Origin: Tsuneonella mangrovi
Lineage (GTDB): Bacteria; Pseudomonadota; Alphaproteobacteria; Sphingomonadales; Sphingomonadaceae
Assembly: GCF_002269345.1 (NCBI RefSeq)
Contig: NZ_CP022889.1
Coordinates: 310,001-374,000, forward strand
Length of the DNA: 64,000 nucleotides
Direction of reading: 5' to 3'
This document shows, one piece after another, positions 54,937 to 62,485 of the stretch (positions are counted from its first letter, which is position 1; each line of letters opens with the position of its first letter). Below the pieces are notes generated by a model. That model was given only the letters and a program-made list of their open reading frames with translations, made no database searches and had not been told where the DNA came from. The translations under genes and the position numbers were made by a program.

Positions 54937-56409
54937 ATGATGAATTTCCATCCGTTCGAAGATGCGAATGGAGACAAGCTCCGCGAGGAATGCGGGGTGT
55001 TCGGCGCGATCGGCGCTGCCGATTCAGCCGCGGTAACCGCACTTGGCCTCCATGCCCTGCAACATCGCGGGCAGGAAGCAGCGGGAATTTGCTCGTATGA
55101 CGGCGAGCATTTCTTCAACCGACGCGGCCTTGGGCACGTTGCAGAAAACTTCTCCACCCAAGAAGCGCTGGCCGAATTGCCCGGAAACATGGCTTCGGGG
55201 CATGTCCGCTATTCGACGACCGGCGGAGCGGGTCTGCGCAACGTCCAGCCGCTTTATGCCGACCTGGCTGCCGGCGGATTCGCCATTTCACACAACGGCA
55301 ACATCTCCAATTCGCAAGCCTTGCGCGATGAACTTGTCAGCAAAGGCGCGATCTTCCAATCGACCTCGGACACCGAAGTAATCATCCACCTGGTAGCGAC
55401 AAGCCGGTATCCGACCACGGCCGATCGGTTGATCGATGCACTGCGGATGATCGAAGGCGCATATTCGCTGATCGTGATGACGCCTGAGGGCATGATCGCG
55501 TGCCGTGATCCTCTTGGCATCCGACCTTTGCAGATGGGCAAGCTGGGCGATGCGATCGTGTTCGCTTCGGAAACCGTGGCGTTCGACGTGGTCGGTGCAG
55601 AGTTCATTCGCCAGGTGCAGCCGGGTGAAATCGTGAAGGTGGGTTTCGACGGCAAGATCGAGTCGCTCCACCCGTTCGGTAATCACAAGGCGCGTCCGTG
55701 CATCTTCGAGCACGTCTATTTCAGCCGGCCCGATTCGATCTTCGATGGGCGCAGCGTCTACGAAGCGCGCAAGGCGATCGGGGCGCAGCTGGCTATCGAG
55801 AACCCGGTCGATGCCGACCTGGTGGTCCCGGTGCCCGACAGCGGCGTTCCGGCCGCGATCGGCTATGCCCAGCAATCCGGGGTGCCGTTCGAGCTGGGGA
55901 TTATCCGCAGCCACTACGTCGGGCGCACGTTTATCCAGCCGGGTGACGGCGCGCGCCACTCGAGCGTCAAGCGCAAGCACAACGCCAACCGCTTTCTTGT
56001 CGAAGGCAAGCGGATCGTGTTGATCGACGATTCGATCGTGCGCGGCACCACCAGCCTGAAGATCGTCGAGATGATGCGCGATGCGGGCGCCATCGAAGTG
56101 CATTTCCGGGTGGCCAGCCCGCCCACCGCGCACAGTTGCTTCTATGGCGTCGATACGCCCGAGCGCTCGAAGCTGCTCGCCGCCCGGATGGACATCGAAC
56201 CGATGCGTGAGTTCATCAAGGCCGACAGTCTTGCATTCGTGTCGATCGACGGCCTCTACCGCGCGGTCGGGGAAGCACCTCGCAACAACGGTTGTCCGCA
56301 GTTCTGCGATGCGTGCTTCACCGGCGACTATCCGACGTCGTTGACCGACCTCGAGAACCGCGAAGCGCACGAGGCGCAGCTCTCATTTCCTGTCAACAAG
56401 GTAGCTTAA
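54937..56409 (+). CDS. purF: Amidophosphoribosyltransferase (first step of purine synthesis)
   Basis: 490 residues. A short propeptide precedes the catalytic Cys19 (EECGVFGAIG), as in the Bacillus-type enzyme. The glutaminase part has HRGQEAAGI and SGHVRYSTTGG; the PRPP loop is VLIDDSIVRGTTS (about 363-375). C-terminal cysteines (NGCPQFCDACFTGDYPT) suggest a 4Fe-4S cluster. It makes phosphoribosylamine from PRPP and glutamine. The SDR gene begins directly after the stop. Confidence 0.95.
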   Translation: MMNFHPFEDANGDKLREECGVFGAIGAADSAAVTALGLHALQHRGQEAAGICSYDGEHFFNRRGLGHVAENFSTQEALAELPGNMASGHVRYSTTGGAGLRNVQPLYADLAAGGFAISHNGNISNSQALRDELVSKGAIFQSTSDTEVIIHLVATSRYPTTADRLIDALRMIEGAYSLIVMTPEGMIACRDPLGIRPLQMGKLGDAIVFASETVAFDVVGAEFIRQVQPGEIVKVGFDGKIESLHPFGNHKARPCIFEHVYFSRPDSIFDGRSVYEARKAIGAQLAIENPVDADLVVPVPDSGVPAAIGYAQQSGVPFELGIIRSHYVGRTFIQPGDGARHSSVKRKHNANRFLVEGKRIVLIDDSIVRGTTSLKIVEMMRDAGAIEVHFRVASPPTAHSCFYGVDTPERSKLLAARMDIEPMREFIKADSLAFVSIDGLYRAVGEAPRNNGCPQFCDACFTGDYPTSLTDLENREAHEAQLSFPVNKVA

Positions 56410-57120
56410 ATGCCCGAAAACAAACCGCTTGACGGTCGGATTGCGCTCGTCACCGGGGCCAGCAAAGGAATTGGTGCGGCGACGGCAAAAGCGCTTGCCG
56501 GAGCCGGCGCGCATGTCGTGTTGACCGGGCGCAACGTGAAGCAGCTAGAAGCGGTCGAAGACGAGATTCATGCCGCTGGCGCCTCGTCCACAATTGCTCC
56601 GCTCGACCTGATGGAACCCGACGGGATCGCCCGCCTTGCAGCGGCGATGGCGCAGCGGTGGGACAAGCTCGATATCCTGGTGATCAATGCTGCGTTCCTG
56701 CCGACATTGACGCCAATCACCCAGATCAACCCCAAGCAGTTCAACGAAGCGCTCACCACCAACGTGCTCGCCACCCAGGCGCTGATCTCGGCGGTCGATC
56801 CGCTCCTCAAGCGTGCAGGCCATGCGCGGGTGGTCGGCCTTACCAGCTCGGTCGGGGCAAAGCCGCGCGCATACTGGGCGGCCTACGGCGCGACCAAGGC
56901 GGCATTCGACAACCTGCTCGAAACATACGCATCCGAGATCGAAAAGCTTGGCGATACCCGTGTCGTGGTGCTCGATCCCGGTGCAACGCGCACCGACATG
57001 CGGGCCAAGGCCTACCCCGGTGAAGACCCCGAGACCCTGAAGCCACCCGAGGACGTGGCGTCGCGCATTCTCGCCCTCGTGCAGGACGATATTCCGCAGT
57101 TCCACCGCGCGAATGCTTAA
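56410..57120 (+). CDS. SDR-family NAD(P)-dependent oxidoreductase
   Basis: 236 residues. The cofactor motif TGASKGIGAAT (about 15-25), NAAFLP, and the catalytic Ser (LTSSVG), Tyr and Lys (YGATK) are in place. The classical short-chain dehydrogenase length is complete. The substrate is unknown. It starts at the base after the purF stop, so the two are translationally linked. Confidence 0.92.
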   Translation: MPENKPLDGRIALVTGASKGIGAATAKALAGAGAHVVLTGRNVKQLEAVEDEIHAAGASSTIAPLDLMEPDGIARLAAAMAQRWDKLDILVINAAFLPTLTPITQINPKQFNEALTTNVLATQALISAVDPLLKRAGHARVVGLTSSVGAKPRAYWAAYGATKAAFDNLLETYASEIEKLGDTRVVVLDPGATRTDMRAKAYPGEDPETLKPPEDVASRILALVQDDIPQFHRANA

Positions 57121-57240
57121 TTTCGGGTAACCAACCCTCTCCACCGCCCATCAATGCGACTGACGCCATTGTACCGCTTCGCGCGCCGACGGGTGCGTGA
57201 AACGACACTGGTCGCAAGTCGTCATTTCAGGGACACGGTA

Positions 57241-57591
57241 ATGATGGTCACCGATGAAGATCGCTATTCGCTAGCCGCGCAGGAAGATCGCTGCGCCCCC
57301 CGCACAAAGATCACCATTCCCGCGCAGTTGCGCGTGTCGGGTGGTCGCGCATTCCAGACAGTGGTTCACGACCTCTCGCTCGGTGGGTTCTCCGCTGCAG
57401 CGATTAACCGGTTGCACGTGGGCCAGCGCTGCTGGCTGACGCTGCCGGGGCTCGAATCGCTCCAGTCGCAGGTCGTGTGGTGGGACAACTCGATCGCCGG
57501 TTGCGCGTTCGACGACCTGCTCAGCCCGATCGTGCACGACAACATCCTCGCCCGCTATTCGGGCGGCGGAGTGTATCGTCCGATGGTGTGA
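57241..57591 (+). CDS. Second single-domain PilZ protein
   Basis: 116 residues. RCAPR (RxxxR, about residues 19-23) and DLSLGG (DxSxxG, about 50-55) are intact, followed by the barrel with VVWWDNSIAGCAF. The ATG at 57241 is chosen; an ATG directly after it (57244) is possible, and the longer open frame from 57154 adds an Arg-rich part not typical of the family. It ends 3 bases from the convergent serine-hydrolase gene. Confidence 0.83.
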   Translation: MMVTDEDRYSLAAQEDRCAPRTKITIPAQLRVSGGRAFQTVVHDLSLGGFSAAAINRLHVGQRCWLTLPGLESLQSQVVWWDNSIAGCAFDDLLSPIVHDNILARYSGGGVYRPMV

Positions 57592-57594
57592 CGG

Positions 57595-58761
57595 CTAGTT
57601 GGCAGCGATCAACGCGGCAATCAGCTTGCGTCGCGCCGCTTCCAGCTTGTCGCCGACCGCGCTCGGCCAGTCCGCCACTACCGCCACGACCATCCTGCGT
57701 TCGGGGATGATGGTGATCGACTGGCCGAAGATGCCAAGCGCACCAAAGTTGCCATCGGGGTAGCTCCACCACTGATATCCGTAACCGTAACCGTCTCCGA
57801 AGCCCACTTGCGGAGCGCCTGCCTTCGCAAACCATCCCTTTGGCACGCTTGGCTGGCCGCCTTCCATCACCCACTGGCCCATCCGGGCGTAGTCGGACAG
57901 GTGGAGTGAAATGCAGCAGCCACCGATATTGCTACCGGTCACGTCGGTCATCCAGAAAATTCCGCCCGAAAACCCCGCCGGATCGACGATCTTCTTTTTT
58001 GCATAGGCATCGAGCGATTGCCCGGTAGCCGCTGCCACAATATCACCGAGCAGCCCGGTCTCGAGCGTCTTGTAGACCCACTTCTTACCCGGAGGCGCTT
58101 CGCGGGTCAGTGTCTTGGCGTAGGTTATTTCCTGCGTTTCGCCAGGCGCGGGTTTGATCGAAAGAAACTTCGCAACATCGCTGTTCGGATCGCTGTAGTC
58201 CTCGTTCCACTTCACACCTGAGGTCATCGTTGCGACCTGTTCGACCGTGACCGGCCCGTAGGCCGTCCCCTTTAGCGCCGGCAAATACTTCACCACCGGA
58301 TCCGACAGGCTGGCGATGTAGCCATCCCTGATCGCTGCGCCGAGCAGGGTCGAAGTAAAGCTCTTGGCCACCGAGAAGCTAGTCCAGCGTCCTTCTGGCC
58401 CGAACCCGAGGCCATACTTCTCGTAGCGGATCTTGCCGTCCTGCAGCACCATGATCCCGGCTGCGTGATTGGCGACGAGATATTCGTCGAGCGTTGCAGT
58501 CGTCTTGGCGCCAAAGGATGCCCCATGGGGAAGAGCGCGGGCATGCGGCGAAGGTGTCGTGTCGAATCCCGCGAAATAGCGATCCATGTGTCGAAAGCGC
58601 TGATCGCGCGTTGCCTGGCTCCAGAACAGCACGCCTTGGTCGCGGACGCCGATTGGCTCACTTGGCTTGCTGGCAAATACATCCCGCTGATGCCCGGCTA
58701 CCCCGGTCGATGCACATGCCGCCAGCGACAACGCGGCCAGCGGGACCAGTAGTTTACGCAT
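57595..58761 (-). CDS. Serine hydrolase lipoprotein (beta-lactamase class C-like)
   Basis: 388 residues. A lipoprotein signal with lipobox LAAC (about 13-16) is followed by a class C beta-lactamase/esterase fold with catalytic SxxK in FSVAKSFTST (about residue 133), and YGYQWWSYP near the end. Such family members are D-aminopeptidases, esterases or PBP4-like rather than true lactamases. Its ATG overlaps the cfa stop as TGATG, so it is cotranscribed with cfa. Confidence 0.87.
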   Translation of the reverse strand: MRKLLVPLAALSLAACASTGVAGHQRDVFASKPSEPIGVRDQGVLFWSQATRDQRFRHMDRYFAGFDTTPSPHARALPHGASFGAKTTATLDEYLVANHAAGIMVLQDGKIRYEKYGLGFGPEGRWTSFSVAKSFTSTLLGAAIRDGYIASLSDPVVKYLPALKGTAYGPVTVEQVATMTSGVKWNEDYSDPNSDVAKFLSIKPAPGETQEITYAKTLTREAPPGKKWVYKTLETGLLGDIVAAATGQSLDAYAKKKIVDPAGFSGGIFWMTDVTGSNIGGCCISLHLSDYARMGQWVMEGGQPSVPKGWFAKAGAPQVGFGDGYGYGYQWWSYPDGNFGALGIFGQSITIIPERRMVVAVVADWPSAVGDKLEAARRKLIAALIAAN

Positions 58762-60023
58762 CAATCCTCCTTCACCAGCGTCACCTGGTGGACATCGATG
58801 CCGCCACCCCGGAACCCGCCTTCGCAATACTGCAGGTAAAACCGCCAAAGCCGCACAAAACGTTCGTCGAACCCGGCGGGAAGCCGGTCATCTACTGCTG
58901 CTTCGTCAAAGCGTTCGCGCCAACAGCGCAAGGTTTCGGCATAGTCCTGCCCGAAATCGACCTGGTCGGTCCACCATAGCCCGCGCTCCTCCGCTAGGCG
59001 CCGGAACTCGCTACTGCGGATCAGCAGACCACCCGGGAAGATGTACGCCTGGATGAAGTCGGCGCTGTCTGCATAGGCATCGAACAGGCTGTCCTTCATC
59101 GAGATGTACTGGATCGCTGCCCGGCCGCCCGGTTTGAGGTTCCGCGCGATGCAATCCATGAACGTCGGCCAGTACTCCCGGCCAAGCGCCTCGACCATCT
59201 CGACGCTGACAATGGCGTCATAGCGACCATTGGTATCGCGATAGTCCTGACGGCGGAATTCGACCGATCCATTCTCGGGGGAAGAGCTCTTACGGCACCA
59301 TGCGAGCTGCTCGTCGGAAAGGCTGATGCCGGTAACCGATGCCCCGTAGGCTTCCGCGATGTGCCGCGAGAGCGCACCCCATCCGCATCCGATTTCGAGC
59401 ACCTCGTCGCCCCCACCGACCGCCAGCCTGTCGGAGACATCGGCGATCTTGCGGATTTGCGCATCATCGAGCGACGTCGCACCCTCGGCAAAGCGGGCAC
59501 TCGAATAAGCCATCGTTTCGCCGAGCCAGAGCGAATAGAAGTCGTTACCGAGGTCGTAGTGCACCTGGATATTGCGTGCTGACCCTGCATGGGTGTTGCG
59601 GTTGAGCCAATGCGCGAACCGCGCAGCCCAGCGGAACGGGCCTCTCGCCCGCCCTATGTCGCCCAGCGCATCGCCGTTGGCCATGAACAGCGCGAACAGC
59701 GGAACCGGATCGGGGCTGTCCCATTCGCCAGCTTCGAACCCTTGGTAGCACCCGATCGAACCGTTGGTGGCGAGCCGCAACAATGCGCGCCAGTCCCGGA
59801 TATCGACTTCGGCCTCGAATCCCGGGGCACGCCCCCCAATCATCCGGGTTGTCCCGTCCGGCAGTCGGGCAATGATCCGTCCGCTGTCGAGCCCAGTGTC
59901 GACCGCGTCGAGGATCTTGTGAAAGCTGGGTGCAGTGAGGCGGGCAAACAGCCCGGGCTTGCGTTCGAAACGCGCCCCACCGTCGAGGAGGCCCTTGCCC
60001 CTGATGTTCCCCTCAGCCCGCAT
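58761..60023 (-). CDS. cfa: Cyclopropane-fatty-acyl-phospholipid synthase (CFA-type methyltransferase)
   Basis: 420 residues. The SAM-binding core has VLEIGCGWGALSRHIAEAYG (about 205-224) and the CFA-specific SVEMVEALGREYWPTFM with downstream ISMKDSLFDAYADSADFIQ, QYCEGGF at the end. It adds a methylene bridge to unsaturated acyl chains of phospholipids. The N-terminal extension of about 170 residues is usual. Upstream lies the photolyase gene, 32 bases away on the same strand. Confidence 0.92.
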   Translation of the reverse strand: MRAEGNIRGKGLLDGGARFERKPGLFARLTAPSFHKILDAVDTGLDSGRIIARLPDGTTRMIGGRAPGFEAEVDIRDWRALLRLATNGSIGCYQGFEAGEWDSPDPVPLFALFMANGDALGDIGRARGPFRWAARFAHWLNRNTHAGSARNIQVHYDLGNDFYSLWLGETMAYSSARFAEGATSLDDAQIRKIADVSDRLAVGGGDEVLEIGCGWGALSRHIAEAYGASVTGISLSDEQLAWCRKSSSPENGSVEFRRQDYRDTNGRYDAIVSVEMVEALGREYWPTFMDCIARNLKPGGRAAIQYISMKDSLFDAYADSADFIQAYIFPGGLLIRSSEFRRLAEERGLWWTDQVDFGQDYAETLRCWRERFDEAAVDDRLPAGFDERFVRLWRFYLQYCEGGFRGGGIDVHQVTLVKED

Positions 60024-60055
60024 GGTGGCGCTATGGACCCGGCGGCGGGTCTATT

Positions 60056-61441
60056 TCAAGCGTTGTCCTTGGCAACCTGATAGGCGGCCAGCGCCCGCTC
60101 GCGCGCTTCGCGATGACCGATGATCTTCGATGGGTAGCCGCGGCGGATTTCGTCTGGCGGATCGTGAATCGGGCTGGCGGGAAAATCGGCCAATTCGGGC
60201 ACATAAGTACGGATATAGCCCGCCGCGTCGAACTTCTCGCTCTGGCTCAACGGAGCCATGATCCGCACGAACATGTTCGAATCGACCCCGGTCCCGGCGA
60301 CCCATTGCCAATTGACCGCGTTGTTGGCGAAATCGGCATCGACCAGGCAGTCCCAGAACCACCGTTCGCCGTATCGCCAGTCGATCAGCAGGTGCTTGAT
60401 CAGGAAACTGGCGGCGATCATCCGTACGCGGTTGTGCATCCATCCGGTTTTCCATAGCTGGCGCATCCCGGCATCGACGATCGGGTAGCCCGTCTTGCCC
60501 CTTTGCCACGCGACTAGATCGGCGGCGGCTTGCGGGTCATTGGTCGGATCGCGCCAGACCGTTTCGAACCCCGCGCGATAGCTCGCGCGCGCGTAGGAGG
60601 GAAACTGGCAGATCACATTTTGCGCATAGTCGCGCCAGATCAATTCGCGCGCAAACGTCTGCCAGCCTTTGTTCTGCTGCCCATCGAGCCGGTGCCAGAC
60701 CTGCGCTGGAGAGATTTCACCGAGATGCAGATGCGGCGACAGGCGGCTCGAACCGTCCTGCGAAGGCAGGTTTCGCGCAGCTTCGTAGTCCTTCACCCCG
60801 CGAGACCATTCCTCCAGTCGCATTTGCGCTGCCTCCTCGCCGACCTCCCAGAACTCGGCAATTCCGCCTGACCAATCGGGCTTGGTCGGCAGCAAATGCC
60901 AGTCGTCCAGACGATCGCTCTCAGGCCATGATTTGGGCGACTGGATTGTTTCGGGTTTAGGACGGCACTCGCGCGGAGGCATGAACTCGAGCAAGGAGCG
61001 CGAGAATGGAGTGAAGATCTTGTAGGGATCGCCGCTTCCCGTCGTCACTGCCCCCGGCGGCATCAGGTAATTGCCGTCGTGCAGTTGCAGGTCGAGTTCC
61101 TTCGCCAGCTTGCCTTGCGCCTTGCGCCACCACGGCTCGTAGTGGCGGATGGCATGGACAGTCACAGCGCCCGTTTCCTCGGCAAGCTTGCAGAGTTCGG
61201 ACACTGCATCGCCGCGCCTAAGGACGACCCGCGAACCAAACTTGGTCAACGAGCGGGACAGGTTTTGGAGGCTATGATGGAGCCACCACCGCGACGCACC
61301 ACCATACGCGTGATCGCCCGCTGCATCGTCGTCGAGCACATAGACCGGGATCACCGGCCCCGCGTTCGCTGCAGCGTAAAGAGCGGGTTGGTCGGCGAGC
61401 CGCAAATCCCGCCGCAACCACACGATGACTGGAGCGGTCAT
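60056..61441 (-). CDS. phrB: Deoxyribodipyrimidine photolyase (class I CPD/cryptochrome family)
   Basis: 461 residues. An N-terminal antenna domain begins IVWLRRDLRLADQPAL; the FAD domain has ARELIWRDYAQNVICQFP, GYPIVDAGMRQLWKTGWMHNRVRM, and GERWFWDCLVDADFANNAVNWQW (all at about 270-390). It repairs UV-induced pyrimidine dimers with blue light. It is first in the photolyase-cfa-serine hydrolase string. Confidence 0.93.
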   Translation of the reverse strand: MTAPVIVWLRRDLRLADQPALYAAANAGPVIPVYVLDDDAAGDHAYGGASRWWLHHSLQNLSRSLTKFGSRVVLRRGDAVSELCKLAEETGAVTVHAIRHYEPWWRKAQGKLAKELDLQLHDGNYLMPPGAVTTGSGDPYKIFTPFSRSLLEFMPPRECRPKPETIQSPKSWPESDRLDDWHLLPTKPDWSGGIAEFWEVGEEAAQMRLEEWSRGVKDYEAARNLPSQDGSSRLSPHLHLGEISPAQVWHRLDGQQNKGWQTFARELIWRDYAQNVICQFPSYARASYRAGFETVWRDPTNDPQAAADLVAWQRGKTGYPIVDAGMRQLWKTGWMHNRVRMIAASFLIKHLLIDWRYGERWFWDCLVDADFANNAVNWQWVAGTGVDSNMFVRIMAPLSQSEKFDAAGYIRTYVPELADFPASPIHDPPDEIRRGYPSKIIGHREARERALAAYQVAKDNA

Positions 61442-61462
61442 GCTCCGCTGCCGGACATAATA

Positions 61463-62485
61463 TCAATCGTCTTCGGCAACAGTCCAGGTCTGCCCCTTGG
61501 CGAGGAGAGCGGCGAGGTTGGGTTCCTTGCCAGCGCTGGCGCGTTCGCGTTCTTCGGCGACAAGCACTTCAAAGGTCGGGTGCGGATCGTCGTACAGCAC
61601 GCCGAGTGCCTTGGGGAAAGGGCCGAACGGCAGTTCCACCAGCATGTGCGCGATCGAGCGGTTCCTGACGTCGTGGACGATTACCCCGGCAGACTTCCAG
61701 TCGCCATCGACCACATCCACGACCTTGAGCGCGAGCCTTTCAGCATCGAGCGCGATACCCTTGGTGCCTTCGGCGAACAGCATCGGCTCACCGTGTTCGA
61801 GCCACAGCTGTGCGTCCTCGGCCCCCTTCGCCGCAGCGAAGTCGTTGAACACGTCCTTGTTGTAGACGATGCAATTCTGGTAGATTTCGACGATCGCCGC
61901 ACCGGGGTGCGCGTGCGCGGCCTTCAGCACATCAGGCAGCTTCTTAGACACGTCGAACCCGCGGGCGACGAACCGCGCGCCTACGCCAAGCGCAAATGCA
62001 GCGACGCGCGTGGGGCTATCGACCGACCCCGTGGGGGTCGACGGGCTCTTGGTGCCGACGCGACTCGTAGGCGAGGCTTGCCCTTTGGTGAGGCCGTAAA
62101 TCTCGTTGTTGAACAGCATGATCTGCATGTTCACGTTGCGTCGCAGCACGTGCATCAGGTGATTGCCGCCGATCGACAGGCCGTCGCCGTCGCCGGTCAC
62201 CAGCCAAACGTCGAGATCGGGATTGGCGAGCTTCACGCCGGTGGCGATCGCCGGCGCACGCCCATGGATCGTGTGGAAGCCGTAGGTCTCCATGTAATAG
62301 GGGAACCGGCTCGAGCAGCCGATGCCGCTGATGAACACCGTGTTCGACGGATCGGCTCCGAGCTGCGGCAGCGTGCGTTGCACCGCCTTGAGGATCGCGT
62401 AGTCCCCGCAGCCCGGGCACCAGCGGACCTCCTGGTCGGTCTCCCAGTCCTTGAGGGTAGTCTCGATCTTGACGGGGGCGTTCAT
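61463..62485 (-). CDS. korB: 2-oxoacid:ferredoxin oxidoreductase, beta subunit
   Basis: 340 residues. RWCPGCGDYAILKAVQ near the N terminus, GIGCSSRFPYYM and the TPP site VTGDGDGLSIGGNHLMHVLR with FNNEIYGLTKGQ define the beta (TPP) subunit of the KorAB type, which couples 2-oxoglutarate (or another 2-oxoacid) oxidation to ferredoxin reduction. The ATG at 62485 overlaps the korA stop by ATGA; the longer frame upstream only translates korA out of frame. Confidence 0.92.
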   Translation of the reverse strand: MNAPVKIETTLKDWETDQEVRWCPGCGDYAILKAVQRTLPQLGADPSNTVFISGIGCSSRFPYYMETYGFHTIHGRAPAIATGVKLANPDLDVWLVTGDGDGLSIGGNHLMHVLRRNVNMQIMLFNNEIYGLTKGQASPTSRVGTKSPSTPTGSVDSPTRVAAFALGVGARFVARGFDVSKKLPDVLKAAHAHPGAAIVEIYQNCIVYNKDVFNDFAAAKGAEDAQLWLEHGEPMLFAEGTKGIALDAERLALKVVDVVDGDWKSAGVIVHDVRNRSIAHMLVELPFGPFPKALGVLYDDPHPTFEVLVAEERERASAGKEPNLAALLAKGQTWTVAEDD

